A stretch of DNA of 64,000 nt. Source: Nitrospinaceae bacterium. GTDB taxonomy: Bacteria > Nitrospinota > Nitrospinia > Nitrospinales > Nitrospinaceae. Each line of letters begins with the position of its first letter. Position 1 is the first letter of the stretch. Positions 1 through 11,300 of this stretch are shown here, in pieces. The stretch is from positions 1-64,000 of the forward strand of contig JANQEK010000005.1 in the NCBI GenBank assembly GCA_028278405.1, written 5' to 3'. The notes beneath the pieces were generated by a model, which had not been told where the DNA came from, searched no databases, and saw only the letters and a list, made by a program, of their open reading frames with translations. Position numbers and translations under genes: made by a program.

Positions 1-1446
1 GATCCTTAAAGCGGTCTTGCTGTCTAACAGGGTCAACGCTCCCTGGTTGCGGGAGATCCAGGTGCCTCCGGAACTGGTGGGACCGGTGCCGGAGGGAAAG
101 CTCACGATCACATCATCCTCTCCGTTGCCGTCGACATCGGCGGTAGCCACCGCTTCGGCTGTCTCTCCATGTAGCAGGGATGCGGAAGTGTTGTCGTTGA
201 ACACAGCAAACACTCCGGAGGGGAGGTTCAGGATGATGTCGTTATCGGAGTCAGGCTGGATATTGATTTGATTGATCCGAAAGAGATTTCCTGCACCGGA
301 ATGCATCAAATAAACTTCGCCGTTTTCATCCTCCCCAAAAGTTGTTAATTGAAAATTTGACGTATCTAAAAAAAGCTTGCTGGTCCAATCGCCATTGATA
401 TCTCTGGCTGCACCCCATATTCGCCCGCTACAATAATCACCGTAAAAGTAAACTCCGTTCATTTGCGGAAATGCCGATCCGCGATAACGGTACCCTCCGG
501 TGATGGAACAATTGCCCGAGCTGTGATCGTACTCGAGGATGGGCAAAGTCAGGGAGCCATCATTGCAATTGGAAGAGGGATTAAAGCAGCTGTTGCCTTC
601 CATTAAAGGCCATCCGTAATTTTCCCCACCCGGACTTGCAGCGACTTGAAAGTTGACCTCTTCAAAACTGTTTTGTCCCACATCGGCTATCAGCAAATCC
701 CCTGTTTGGCGGTCGAAGCTCATTCGCCACGGGTTGCGCAAGCCAATCGCCCAGATTTCCTCCCTGACGTCGCCGGCTGCACCTACAAAGGGATTGTCAG
801 TGGGAATGGCGTAAGGTGTTCCACCATCGACATCGATCCTCAAGATTTTTCCGAGAAGCTGGCCCAAGTCCTGCGCCGGATTGGAAGGACTCAATCCTGA
901 TATTCCACCATCCCCCAGGGCAATGTACAGGAACCCGTCCGGTCCAAATTCCAACTGGCCGCCATTATGGTTGGCGGCTGGTTGGGAAAGGGTCAAAACG
1001 ATATTTGCCGAGTTGGGATCAGCAAGAAGAGGATCGACTGCGGATCGCGTATAGCGGGCGATCACCGTATTTCCAGAGTTGTCGGTGTAATTAACGTAGA
1101 AAAAACCATTGGCGGAGTAATTCGGGTGAAACTCGATATCCAGCAGTCCTCGTTCCCCGCAACAGGAAACCAGTGAACGGATATCCAAAAACGGAGTGGT
1201 CAATAATTGATTCCCATCATAAATGCGAATACGTCCTTCCTGTTCTACGATAAAGAGGAATCCTGAACCATCTCCGGCATTTTTGACAGCCACAGGAGAA
1301 CTCAGCCCTGACGCTACAACTTCAAGCTCCAAGGTGATATTGTCCAGATTTTGAGCGAGTACGGATTTTGGAGCCAGGCCTGCTCCTAATTGGAAGAATA
1401 AAAACAGGAATAGAACGAATCCATAAGGAAAACTTTTTGTACGCAT
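1..1446 (-). CDS. PQQ-dependent sugar dehydrogenase (glucose/sorbosone dehydrogenase-like), partial at window edge, with FG-GAP/VCBS-like C-terminal segment
   Basis: Manual minus-strand translation from ATG at 1446 gives signal peptide MRTKSFPYGFVLFLFLFF and motifs GLLDIEFHPNY, NHNGGQLEFGPDGFLYIALGDGG, GLRNPWRMSFD, YGWPLMEG; open to base 1 (482 codons). Confidence 0.85.
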   Translation of the reverse strand, partial: MRTKSFPYGFVLFLFLFFQLGAGLAPKSVLAQNLDNITLELEVVASGLSSPVAVKNAGDGSGFLFIVEQEGRIRIYDGNQLLTTPFLDIRSLVSCCGERGLLDIEFHPNYSANGFFYVNYTDNSGNTVIARYTRSAVDPLLADPNSANIVLTLSQPAANHNGGQLEFGPDGFLYIALGDGGISGLSPSNPAQDLGQLLGKILRIDVDGGTPYAIPTDNPFVGAAGDVREEIWAIGLRNPWRMSFDRQTGDLLIADVGQNSFEEVNFQVAASPGGENYGWPLMEGNSCFNPSSNCNDGSLTLPILEYDHSSGNCSITGGYRYRGSAFPQMNGVYFYGDYCSGRIWGAARDINGDWTSKLFLDTSNFQLTTFGEDENGEVYLMHSGAGNLFRINQINIQPDSDNDIILNLPSGVFAVFNDNTSASLLHGETAEAVATADVDGNGEDDVIVSFPSGTGPTSSGGTWISRNQGALTLLDSKTALRI

Positions 1447-1717
1447 AAAAGAACCCGGATAAAATTGCTTCATAAGACAGAAGTCAAAGAATTATATCCC
1501 CGTATTGGGCGGATATTCCATTAGTATTAACCCTGCCTGACGTGCAGCATTGACAAAAGCGGAGTTAAACGATTCTTTTATTTAGTAGGCAGATCTCACG
1601 CTGGATGCGCCTCGGTCACCAACTCAAAATCCGCAAAGGCGATGTCACCATAATCTGGAAGGGCAACTGGACTGAGTAAAGGAATGTTTCCTCTTTACCA
1701 TACTGGTTCGAGAGACA

Positions 1718-2647
1718 TTAAATTGGTAGTTTATCAAGAAAAGGACGAAAGGATTTTTCTAGGCTGATCATGGAATCGACCATTGTTTTTTGGATTTCCG
1801 GCCATTTGTCTTCATCATCCCTTCCTCCAATATCCAATTTTCCCTTTATTCTACATGCTCTTCTTCCTTCCAAGCGTTCCCAAATCAGTGGATATCCAAA
1901 AGCTCTCTCGATTTCTTTGGAATGATTGACAAAAAAATCAAATATCTCTTCATTTTCTTTATCTTTTTCTTTTCCTCGATCAATATATAACTCTACGGAC
2001 GAATCGTTTTTATTGGCTACAAAAGTAAACATCATGCCGCTTTTACCTGCTCCAGCCCCTATCCAGTTGCCAGTACTCGGAGAAATATTTGAGAAAAGTT
2101 TTAGATCCTTTTTTGAATAATCTAACAGCCCTGTCCAAAATCTCTTCCTAGATATATGTCTATCAGCTAAATCCTTTTTGGTTTTTCCTGTCGCCCGACT
2201 TTCTTCACTTGGACCAACAATTAAAGTAAGAAGTGGAGCAGAATCGGAAGTTCCAATTCTAATAGCCTCCAACTTAATAAGGTAAAATGAACCGGAACTG
2301 GATTCATTTAGCCAGGAAATAGCTTGAATATGCTCTGGGCGTGGTTCTGAAACTATCCATATCGCTGACTTAGCATCCAGTACTGTAAGGTAGGTAATCA
2401 ATTTTCCAAGGTGATCATGATTACTTTTTTCTAATTGATTTTCAATTATCACTAGATTATTTTCTGAGTCCTCACCGACTAGATCTACGCTAAATTTACC
2501 TGCAGACTTTTCCCTTTCAACACTAGTAAGATTTAATTCAGTAATCTCATTCAACAATTCAAAATTCTCTTCCAACCATGTTGTGAAGTCATAGGCCTCA
2601 TGCTTCCACACGTCCCTTAGTGGAACTCTTTGAATTTTACCTACCAT
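1718..2647 (-). CDS. DUF4268-like protein with PD-(D/E)XK nuclease-like N-terminal half
   Basis: 309 aa; FSVDLVGEDSENNLVIIENQLEKSNHDHLGKLITYL resembles the PD-(D/E)XK core seen in DUF4268-type proteins; locally AT-rich. Confidence 0.65.
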   Translation of the reverse strand: MVGKIQRVPLRDVWKHEAYDFTTWLEENFELLNEITELNLTSVEREKSAGKFSVDLVGEDSENNLVIIENQLEKSNHDHLGKLITYLTVLDAKSAIWIVSEPRPEHIQAISWLNESSSGSFYLIKLEAIRIGTSDSAPLLTLIVGPSEESRATGKTKKDLADRHISRKRFWTGLLDYSKKDLKLFSNISPSTGNWIGAGAGKSGMMFTFVANKNDSSVELYIDRGKEKDKENEEIFDFFVNHSKEIERAFGYPLIWERLEGRRACRIKGKLDIGGRDDEDKWPEIQKTMVDSMISLEKSFRPFLDKLPI

Positions 2648-2717
2648 ATCGACTCCACTGACAACTAACGGGAATAGCTTGAACGTACAAAAAAAATCGT
2701 ATCTCTTTTTAGCTATA

Positions 2718-3359
2718 TCACTTCCATTTCCAGTCTTTGTTGACGGAGCTGCCGGGGTCCCACAGGACTTCTTCTTCGCCCATGGTGCAGGAAACCCAGC
2801 GGCTGAAGATGAAAAAGCAGTCGGAGAGACGGTTGATGAAGGCGATGGCCTGGGGTCCTACTTCCTCCTGCCGGCTGAGGCCTACTAGTACCCGCTCAGC
2901 ACGACGGCACACGGTTCGGCATTGATGCAGAAACGCGTTGACAGGCGTACCGCCTGGCAGGACGAAGCTGTCCAGCGGTTCCAATTCTTCATTCATGGCA
3001 TCCAGCACTTCTTCCAGCCATTGCACTTTTTCTTCCGTCATCTCGGCAACCTGCCCTTTTTTAGGCGGATTTTTTGGATCGCAGGCCAGCTCATGCCCGA
3101 GGTCAAACAGCCACTGTTGAATCGTTTGCAGAATGCCGTCGAACTTGTCCCGACGCTCGGAGGCGGGTTTCTGGCTGTTAAACGTTCGTACCAGCCCGAC
3201 CAGGGAGTCCAGCTCATCGACCGTGCCGATGGCTTCCATGCGGGGATGATCCTTGGGAATTCGAATGCCCCCGACCAGCGAGGTTTCTCCCTTGTCGCCT
3301 TTTTTCGTATAAACCTTGCCGATTCGGACGATCGTTTTCTTTTTCGTAGGCTTATCCAT
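2718..3359 (-). CDS. ATP:cob(I)alamin adenosyltransferase (PduO/MMAB type)
   Basis: 213 aa; VYTKKGDKGETSLVGGIRIPKDHPRMEAIGTVDELDSLVG and CRRAERVLVGL motifs. Confidence 0.92.
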   Translation of the reverse strand: MDKPTKKKTIVRIGKVYTKKGDKGETSLVGGIRIPKDHPRMEAIGTVDELDSLVGLVRTFNSQKPASERRDKFDGILQTIQQWLFDLGHELACDPKNPPKKGQVAEMTEEKVQWLEEVLDAMNEELEPLDSFVLPGGTPVNAFLHQCRTVCRRAERVLVGLSRQEEVGPQAIAFINRLSDCFFIFSRWVSCTMGEEEVLWDPGSSVNKDWKWK

Positions 3360-3367
3360 AAATTTCC

Positions 3368-3396
3368 TTGACTTGGTCTCTTACAGTAATTATATT
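3368..3396 (+). promoter_or_regulatory. sigma70-like promoter of the pyr operon: TTGACT - 17 nt - TATATT
   Basis: TTGACT at 3368-3373, exactly 17 nt spacer, TATATT at 3391-3396; predicted start about 3403. Confidence 0.6.
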
Positions 3397-3412
3397 CAAT
3401 CTTAACATAGAC

Positions 3413-3445
3413 CTCTTTAAGACAGTCCAGAGAGATTGTCAAGGG
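3413..3445 (+). promoter_or_regulatory. PyrR-binding RNA hairpin in the pyr leader
   Basis: AGTCCAGAGAGATT (3424-3437) matches ARUCCNGNGAGGYU at 13/14. Folds as GACAGUC-[CAGAGA]-GAUUGUC plus lower stem CUCUU/AAGGG with a 5' UAA bulge. Confidence 0.75.
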
Positions 3446-3487
3446 ATCACACAATGACCGCTATCGCTGCATCAAAATGTAGAGTTT

Positions 3488-3522
3488 CCTCCGCAGGATT
3501 TTGCCTGAGGGGGATTTTTTTT
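3488..3522 (+). terminator. Intrinsic terminator/attenuator upstream of pyrR
   Basis: CCTCCGCAGG-ATTTTG-CCTGAGGGGG stem (one internal mismatch, one G-U) followed by A and eight T. Confidence 0.75.
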
Positions 3523-3545
3523 GCCCCCAACCCGCCGGTGGCCGC

Positions 3546-4088
3546 ATGAGCACTCTGCTGATGAACGGTGAGGAAATGAATCGGGCCATCTCCCGCATCG
3601 CCCACGAAATCCTCGAGAAAAACAAGGGCACCCGCGACCTGGCGTTGGTCGGTATCCGGACACGCGGCGTCGTGCTGGCGAACCGCCTGAAGGAAAAAAT
3701 CGAAACCATCGAAAAAACCACCATTGAGATGGGGGTGCTGGATATCACCCTGTACCGGGACGATCTGGCCACCAGCAAAGATACGCCTATCCTGCGGGAC
3801 ACCGATATCCCATTTGCCATCGACGGCAAGAAAGTGGTGTTGTGTGACGACGTGCTGTTCACCGGGCGGACCATCCGTGCAGCGATTGATGCGCTGGTCG
3901 ATTTCGGTCGGCCGGCTCAGGTGCAACTGGCGGTCCTGATCGACCGGGGGCATCGCGAGCTCCCCTTTCGACCCGATTATGTCGGGAAAAATATTCCAAC
4001 CTCCAAGGACATGCGCGTTAAGGTTCATATGTCCGAGGAAGATGACAGCGATCAAGTGATCGTGGTCGACGGTAAAGGTCAAAGCTGA
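3546..4088 (+). CDS. pyrR: Bifunctional pyr operon regulator / uracil phosphoribosyltransferase PyrR
   Basis: [26 protein letters not shown]..., PRPP motif [45 protein letters not shown]. Confidence 0.95.
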   Translation: MSTLLMNGEEMNRAISRIAHEILEKNKGTRDLALVGIRTRGVVLANRLKEKIETIEKTTIEMGVLDITLYRDDLATSKDTPILRDTDIPFAIDGKKVVLCDDVLFTGRTIRAAIDALVDFGRPAQVQLAVLIDRGHRELPFRPDYVGKNIPTSKDMRVKVHMSEEDDSDQVIVVDGKGQS

Positions 4089-5023
4089 TGAACCTGGTAT
4101 CCAAAGACATCCTGGGAACCGAACAGCTCACTCGAGAAGAGATCGAGGGCATCCTCGATACTGCTGTTTCCTTCAAGGAAGTTTCCACCCGGCAGATCAA
4201 AAAAGTACCGACCCTGCGCGGTCGCACCATCATCAATCTGTTTTTCGAAGCCAGTACACGTACACGAACTTCATTTGAAATTGCCGGTAAGCGGTTGAGC
4301 GCGGATGTCATCAACATCTCCGCCTCCACCAGTTCTACGGTGAAGGGCGAAAGCCTGCTGGACACCGCATACAATCTGGAGGCGATGAACCCCGACCTGC
4401 TGATCGTGCGCCACTCGATTTCAGGCGTACCCCATATGATCGCCTCCCACATCAAATGTCCCGTGATCAATGCCGGTGACGGAGCGCATGAGCATCCGAC
4501 GCAGGCTTTACTGGACCTGCTCACCATCCGGGAACACACGAAGCAACTGGCTGGCCTGAAGGTCGCCATTGTCGGAGATATCGCGCACAGCCGGGTGGCT
4601 CGTTCGAACATCCACGCCATGCTCAAATGCGGCATGGACGTCACCGTAGTCGGTCCTCCAACCATGATCCCGGTTGGCATGGAATGTCTCGGAGTGCGCA
4701 TCCTGCATGATCTTGAAGAAGCGGTTTCGCAGGTGGATGTGGTTATGATGCTGAGGATTCAACTGGAGCGACAGAACGAGGGACTGTTCCCGAGTTTTCG
4801 AGAGTACTCCAACCAGTTTTGTCTGACGGTAGACAAACTGAAGCACAGTCCGAAAAATATCCTGATCATGCATCCCGGACCAGTCAACCGGGGAATTGAA
4901 ATTGCGCTGGACGTCATGGAAGGTCCGCATTCGGTCATCCTCGATCAGGTCAACAACGGCGTCGCCCTGCGGATGGCGCTCATGTACCTTTTGCTGGGAG
5001 GCAGTAGTGAAACTGATCATTAA
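4088..5023 (+). CDS. pyrB: Aspartate carbamoyltransferase catalytic subunit
   Basis: [49 protein letters not shown]. Confidence 0.96.
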   Translation: MNLVSKDILGTEQLTREEIEGILDTAVSFKEVSTRQIKKVPTLRGRTIINLFFEASTRTRTSFEIAGKRLSADVINISASTSSTVKGESLLDTAYNLEAMNPDLLIVRHSISGVPHMIASHIKCPVINAGDGAHEHPTQALLDLLTIREHTKQLAGLKVAIVGDIAHSRVARSNIHAMLKCGMDVTVVGPPTMIPVGMECLGVRILHDLEEAVSQVDVVMMLRIQLERQNEGLFPSFREYSNQFCLTVDKLKHSPKNILIMHPGPVNRGIEIALDVMEGPHSVILDQVNNGVALRMALMYLLLGGSSETDH

Positions 5024-6293
5024 AAATGGGCGGGTGATCGACCCGGCCAACAACATAGACGGTAAACACGATATCGTGATCGATAAAGGTTTGATTCAAT
5101 CGATCACGCCATCTGGAAAAGGAACAACAAAGGAAAACGGTTCAGCCAAAGTGATCGATGCCAAAGACTGTATTGTGGCTCCGGGGTTTCTGGACATGCA
5201 CGTTCACTTCCGGGAGCCCGGCTTCGAGTATAAGGAGACTATCCAAACCGGATGCGAATCCGCCGCCGCCGGAGGGTTTACGACCGTCGCCATGATGCCC
5301 AATACCAATCCGGTCAATGACAATCGATCTGTCACTGAACTGATGACCTCCCAGGCGAAAGCGTGCGGCAAGATTCAGGCGCTTGCCATCGGTGCTATCA
5401 CCAAGGGCCTTAAAGGGGAAATCCTGTCCGATATGGGAGATTTGAAAGAAGCTGGAGTTATCGCGTTTTCCGATGACGGCCGGCCGGTCATGAGCAATGA
5501 AGTCATGCGTCGAGCTCTGGAGTACAGCCGGATGTTCGACCTTCCCTTGATCCAGCACAGCGAAATCCTGGATTTAACCCGAGGGGGATGCATGAACGAG
5601 GGCCGCGTATCCACCGAACTGGGGTTAAAAGGAATGCCGACGGAAGCTGAGGACATTATGGTGTATCGGGATATTGCGCTCTTGGAAAAAACCGGCGGCC
5701 GACTGCATGTAGCGCACATCAGCAGCGGTGAATCGGTAGAGCTGGTCCGTAGGGCGAAGGCCAAGGGTTTGGCAGTAACCTGTGAAGTGGCCCCGCATCA
5801 CTTTATTCTGACCGATGAATCCGTCCGGGGATACGACACGAATACCAAAATGAGTCCGCCTTTAAGAGCTCAAAGTGATATTGACGCCATTAAAGAAGGA
5901 CTGAAGGATGGAACAATTGATATAATCGCGACCGACCATGCGCCTCACGATTTGGCCGACAAACAGGCAGACTATCATAGCGCCTGTTTCGGAATTGTGG
6001 GACTTGAAACAGCTCTTCCTTTAAGTCTGCGTCTGGTCGAGGAGAGCGTTCTGACACTTCCACAATTGGTCGAAAAACTGACTTCGCGTCCAGCCGAAAT
6101 TTTCAAACTGGATCAGGGAACACTCGGAGTTGGCAAACAGGCGGATGTGGTCATCTTTAATCCCGACGAGGAGTACAAAGTCGAGGTAAGCCGGTTCAAA
6201 TCTAAAAGTAAAAACTCGCCCTTTGACGGATGGTCGGTCAAAGGCCGGATTCAAAATACTATCTACAAAGGAAAAGTTATATTTTCCAACTAA
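5007..6293 (+). CDS. pyrC: Dihydroorotase
   Basis: [19 protein letters not shown]..., [30 protein letters not shown] start at 5007 overlaps the end of pyrB. Confidence 0.95.
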   Translation: MKLIIKNGRVIDPANNIDGKHDIVIDKGLIQSITPSGKGTTKENGSAKVIDAKDCIVAPGFLDMHVHFREPGFEYKETIQTGCESAAAGGFTTVAMMPNTNPVNDNRSVTELMTSQAKACGKIQALAIGAITKGLKGEILSDMGDLKEAGVIAFSDDGRPVMSNEVMRRALEYSRMFDLPLIQHSEILDLTRGGCMNEGRVSTELGLKGMPTEAEDIMVYRDIALLEKTGGRLHVAHISSGESVELVRRAKAKGLAVTCEVAPHHFILTDESVRGYDTNTKMSPPLRAQSDIDAIKEGLKDGTIDIIATDHAPHDLADKQADYHSACFGIVGLETALPLSLRLVEESVLTLPQLVEKLTSRPAEIFKLDQGTLGVGKQADVVIFNPDEEYKVEVSRFKSKSKNSPFDGWSVKGRIQNTIYKGKVIFSN

Positions 6294-6340
6294 TTAAGAT
6301 ATTATTACTAAAGTAATTTATAGCTACATACTTGGGCGTT

Positions 6341-7468
6341 ATGGAAGGCATTCTTGCATTAGCGGACGGTAAAACATTCAGAGGAACCTTATTCGGTGCC
6401 ATCGGAGAGGCGGAGGGTGAAGTGGTATTCAACACCAGTATGTCCGGCTATCAGGAGGTATTGACCGACCCTTCCTACTGCGGTCAGATGGTAGTCATGA
6501 CCTATCCGTTGATCGGGAATTACGGTGTCAATCCGGAGGACTTCGAATCCGACCGCCCTTATCTGAGCGCATTCATCATCAAAGAGCTAAGCGGAATTCC
6601 CAGTAGCTGGAGATCCAGGGAAACACTGGACGAATTTCTGAAAAAGCATAACGTAGTCGGATTTCAAGGCATCGATACCCGCGCTCTGACTCGCCATATA
6701 CGGGACCAGGGAGCCCAACAGGCCATCATCTCCCACGATTTATCGAATCCCAAGTCCCTCATCGAAAGAGCCGAAAAATCTCCAAGCATGGAAGGCAAGG
6801 ATCTGGTGCAGCAGGTGACCTGCAAAGAACCTTATGAATGGAATGAGGGAGATTGGGACCTTCATACAGGGTATTCGCAGATATCGCACAACGGACATAA
6901 AGAGAGTTTTTTTGTGGTAGCGTATGATTTTGGGATCAAACGTAATATCCTGCGTCGCCTGACACAAACCGGCTGTAAGGTCAAAGTCGTTCCCGCAACC
7001 ACTCCGGCATCCGCCGTTTTGGAAATGAAACCGGACGGGGTATTTTTGTCCAATGGACCGGGGGATCCGGCGGCGGTTTCTTACGCCATCCAGAACGTAC
7101 GTGACCTGGTCGGCAAGGTTCCTATTTTCGGCATCTGCCTCGGACACCAGATTCTAAATCTGGCATTGGGCGGCAAGACCTATAAACTCCGATTCGGTCA
7201 CCATGGAGGTAATCAACCGGTCATGGACCTAGACAGGCGTAAAGTTGAAATCACTTCTCAGAATCACGGCTTTGCGGTGGATGACAAGACTGGAAACGAT
7301 GATGTGGAGATCACCTGTATCAACCTCAACGATCAGACGGTTGAAGGAATTCGGCATAAAAAGCACCCTGTTTCATCCGTTCAGTACCATCCGGAGGCTT
7401 CACCGGGTCCCCAGGACTCCTCTTATTTGTTTCAGGAATTTGTAAACCTGATGAAGGGAAATCGATGA
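6341..7468 (+). CDS. carA: Carbamoyl-phosphate synthase small subunit
   Basis: [70 protein letters not shown]. Confidence 0.96.
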   Translation: MEGILALADGKTFRGTLFGAIGEAEGEVVFNTSMSGYQEVLTDPSYCGQMVVMTYPLIGNYGVNPEDFESDRPYLSAFIIKELSGIPSSWRSRETLDEFLKKHNVVGFQGIDTRALTRHIRDQGAQQAIISHDLSNPKSLIERAEKSPSMEGKDLVQQVTCKEPYEWNEGDWDLHTGYSQISHNGHKESFFVVAYDFGIKRNILRRLTQTGCKVKVVPATTPASAVLEMKPDGVFLSNGPGDPAAVSYAIQNVRDLVGKVPIFGICLGHQILNLALGGKTYKLRFGHHGGNQPVMDLDRRKVEITSQNHGFAVDDKTGNDDVEITCINLNDQTVEGIRHKKHPVSSVQYHPEASPGPQDSSYLFQEFVNLMKGNR

Positions 7469-8334
7469 TTCGCGAATCCATCAATCAGCTGGTAGAGGAA
7501 ATCACCCGAAGCTGCTCTCAGGATGATATTTTCCAGGCGAAGAAGGATTTTCAGAAGATTTCGGGGGAGATTTTCGAGGACGACAAATCTTTTGAATCCC
7601 GAATGGGATGCTTTCTTGAGTGGTATACCTTCGACCGGCCTTCTCCGGAATCCAGCTCAACCCCTCTCCAAAGGTACCTGCAAAAACAGGCGATACCTCC
7701 TGAAAACAGAGAGCTCGCCGAAGCAATTTCTGAAGGAAATCATGGGCTATTTATTGCGAAAAAAATCAAGAACGATCATGTCGTGGTTGTGGATGTAATG
7801 GATAATGGAAAGTTCCGGGTTCTGGAGGATCAGGGCTCCATCCTCTTTAATTCGGATGATCTTTTTGAAGGGCGACTCATTCCTTACAAAGGACAATATT
7901 ATTTCACCGATAATTTTTGTTATCACCCGAAACCGACCGAGGGATTTATTCTTTCCAAAATTAAAGACCTAAGGACCAAAGAGAAGGAAGCGCTTGCCAA
8001 AGAAAAACGTCTCCAGAAAGAAATCCTCTCTCCTCAAAAGAACCTCAAGAAAACCAACGCTAAAATTGAAAAACTGAACGAAAAACTTGCTGCCGCAACC
8101 AAGGAAAAAAAGATTCAATCTCTTAAAGAGGACATCGAAAAACTGGAGAACCAGAAAATGCAGTTGGAATCACAGATTTCAGATATTGCAAATCAATTGA
8201 CACAATTGAGAACGGAAACCATCGAGGGCGAACATCGACAAAACCGGTTCAACCTGATCCGGAAGCTTTCTTACATGAGTCTGAAGTGGGAGCGTTCCCG
8301 CCAAATTGATGTTCGCGACATCTATCAAGACTGA
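7465..8334 (+). CDS. Uncharacterised protein with C-terminal coiled coil, translationally coupled between carA and carB
   Basis: 289 aa; ATGA overlap with carA stop and TGATG overlap with carB start; long heptad-like K/E-rich segment. Confidence 0.8.
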   Translation: MIRESINQLVEEITRSCSQDDIFQAKKDFQKISGEIFEDDKSFESRMGCFLEWYTFDRPSPESSSTPLQRYLQKQAIPPENRELAEAISEGNHGLFIAKKIKNDHVVVVDVMDNGKFRVLEDQGSILFNSDDLFEGRLIPYKGQYYFTDNFCYHPKPTEGFILSKIKDLRTKEKEALAKEKRLQKEILSPQKNLKKTNAKIEKLNEKLAAATKEKKIQSLKEDIEKLENQKMQLESQISDIANQLTQLRTETIEGEHRQNRFNLIRKLSYMSLKWERSRQIDVRDIYQD

Positions 8335-11300
8335 TGCCCAAACGAACCGACATTGAAAAGATATTGATCATCGGCGCCGGTCCGATCATTATCGGCCAAG
8401 CCTGCGAATTCGACTATTCGGGGACTCAGGCCTGCAAAGCCCTGAAGGAAGAGGGATATCACGTCATTTTGGTAAACAGCAATCCCGCTACCATTATGAC
8501 CGATACAGATTTTGCTCACAGGACGTATGTCGAACCCGTCACCCCGGAAATCGTGGCCCAAATTATCGAAAAGGAAAAACCGGATGCCCTGCTCCCGACC
8601 ATGGGAGGTCAAACCGGTTTGAACACGGCTCTGACCGTTGCGGAAATGGGAGTCCTGGCCGAGCATAATGTGGAAATGATTGGAGCCAATGCCAACACCA
8701 TTCACAAAGCGGAAGATCGCCAGCAATTCAATGAAGCCATGGAACGCATCGGTCTCCAGGTTGCTCCGAGCGGCTATGCCGAATCGGTTGAGCAGGCCTG
8801 GGAGATTGTCAAAAAAACCGGTTTCCCTTCCATTATCCGGCCGTCGTTCACACTCGGAGGATCCGGCGGCGGCATCGCCTACAGCGAAGCGGACTTTGAG
8901 AGAATGGTGAACTGGGCGCTCAGCGCCAGTCCCACGCACCGCATATTGATCGAAAAATCATTGTTGGGTTGGAAAGAATACGAGTTGGAAGTCATGCGTG
9001 ATATCAAGGATAACGTGGTCATCGTCTGCTCCATCGAAAACTTCGATCCTATGGGGATTCACACCGGCGACAGCATTACGGTTGCCCCAGCGCAAACGCT
9101 TACCGACAAGGAATATCAGATCATGCGCAATGCGGCGATCGATATCATTCGTGAAATCGGCGTGGAAACAGGCGGCTCTAACATTCAGTTTTCGATCAAT
9201 CCAAGGAATGGCGAGATGGTGGTGATCGAAATGAATCCGCGGGTTTCCCGGAGCTCCGCCCTGGCTTCCAAGGCTACAGGTTTTCCCATTGCTAAAATTG
9301 CCGCCAAGCTGGCCGTGGGCTATACTCTCGATGAAATCCGCAACGACATCACCCAGGTGACTCCTGTATCTTTCGAGCCCACACTGGATTATTGTGTGGT
9401 TAAAATTCCCCGTTTTACATTTGAGAAATTTTTTAAAACCCCTCCCCTGCTTACAACGCAAATGAAATCCGTAGGCGAAGTGATGTCAATTGGCCGAACT
9501 TTCAAGGAAGCCCTACAGAAATCCCTGCGATCTCTGGAGATCGGTATTTCCGGATTGGAGGAAAATTTTAAATCCGGCGGTGAACTTCTTCACGAAAGCG
9601 AATCCGACTTGAATCGGCTCAGGGAAATGCTAAAGCTTCCCCATTGGGACCGGCTCTGGCATATTGCCGCTGGATTGCGACGCGGGCTTTCCGTAGAAGA
9701 AATTCACAAGATTACGGCTGTCGACCCCTGGTTTTTATTCAATATAAAAGAGATCATAGATTTTGAAAAAGAAATCATTCAAACCGGATCTCTGGACAAA
9801 TTGTCGGATGCCGACCTTCGCAAGGCCAAGCAAATGGGTTACTCCGATCAGTTTCTCGCCAGGCTTTTGAACTGCAAAGAAACCGAGGTGAACTCGAGAA
9901 GACAATCCGTGGGCATTATTCCTGTCTTTAAACGAGTGGACACCTGTGGAGCAGAATTTGAAGCACATACGCCCTATCTGTATTCCACTTATGAAGAAGA
10001 ATGTGAGTCCAATCCCTCCGATAAGAAAAAGATTATGATTCTAGGCGGCGGCCCCAACCGGATCGGCCAGGGAATTGAATTTGATTACTGTTGCGTGCAT
10101 GCATCCTTCGCGCTGAGAGAAGAGGGTTTTGAAACCATCATGGTCAACTGCAATCCGGAAACCGTCAGCACGGATTATGACACCTCAGACCGGCTTTATT
10201 TTGAGCCGCTCACTTACGAGGATGTGTTGCACATCGTTCAAAAGGAAAAACCGGATGGTGTGATTGTTCAGTTTGGAGGTCAGACTCCGTTACGCCTGGC
10301 GATCGCCCTGGAGCGGGCGGGTGTTCCGATTATTGGGACTAAACCGGATGATATCGACCGTGCGGAGGACCGGAAGCGCTTCAAGGAAGTTCTGGAAAAA
10401 CTTGATATCCGGCAACCTCAAAATGGTACTGCTACGTCTCTGGAAGAAGCCCGGACCATCGCCCGGGAAATAGGATATCCCGTCATGGTACGGCCCTCAT
10501 ATGTTCTGGGCGGACGTGCTATGGAAATCGTTTATAATCAGGATCGACTTGACTTATATATGGACTTCGCTGTCAATGCTTCTCCGGAGCATCCGGTTTT
10601 GATCGATGATTTTCTGGATAACGCCACAGAACTGGACGTTGATGCAATCTCCGATGGACATCAGGTGGTCATTGGCGGTGTTATGGAGCATATTGAGGAA
10701 GCGGGAGTTCATTCCGGCGACAGTGCCTGCTCCCTTCCCCCCTTCACCATTCCCTTGGCTATAACAGACGAAATCAAAGAGCAGACCCGGAAGTTGGCTC
10801 GGGAACTGAATGTTATAGGCCTGCTCAATATTCAGTTTGCTGTCAGGGATGGTGAAATATTTGTACTGGAAGTCAATCCCCGAGCCTCCCGAACGATTCC
10901 CTTTGTCAGCAAAGCGATTGGAATACCCCTGGCCAAGCTGGCCGCCAAGGTGATGGCAGGCAATACCCTCGACACGTTGGGATTCACCGAGGAAAGAGAA
11001 ATAACGCATATCGCCGTCAAGGAATCGGTGTTTCCCTTTATCAAATTTTCCGATGTGGATATCCTACTGGGCCCTGAAATGAAATCCACCGGAGAAGTGA
11101 TGGGGTTAGACACCAGTTTTGGTCGGGCTTTTGCCAAGTCTCAAATCGCAACAGGAATCAAACTGCCTCCAAAGGGAACGGTATTTATCAGTGTCAAAGA
11201 AGGGGACAAATCCGCCGCTGGGAAAATCGGAAAAAGTCTGGCGGAACTGGGGTATCAGCTTATGGCAACCCAGGGGACGGGAGATTACCTCCGAGACCTT

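Noticed and set aside
646-1176. Three overlapping plus-strand ORFs
   Set aside because: Antisense to the clear PQQ dehydrogenase frame; no domain pattern.
1560-1680. Short plus-strand peptide ...RWMRLGHQLKIRKGDVTIIWKGNWTE as a possible gene remnant
   Set aside because: Too short and without recognisable family; cannot be separated from chance.
3501-3545. Upstream TTG start extending pyrR
   Set aside because: The extension runs through the intrinsic terminator and lacks PyrR-like sequence; the ATG at 3546 fits the family N-terminus.
3447-4082. Long minus-strand ORF (211 aa) opposite pyrR
   Set aside because: Shadow ORF of pyrR codon usage; no recognisable protein features.
4896-5006. N-terminal extension of pyrC
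   Set aside because: This stretch is pyrB read in another frame; dihydroorotase homology starts at the GTG at 5007.
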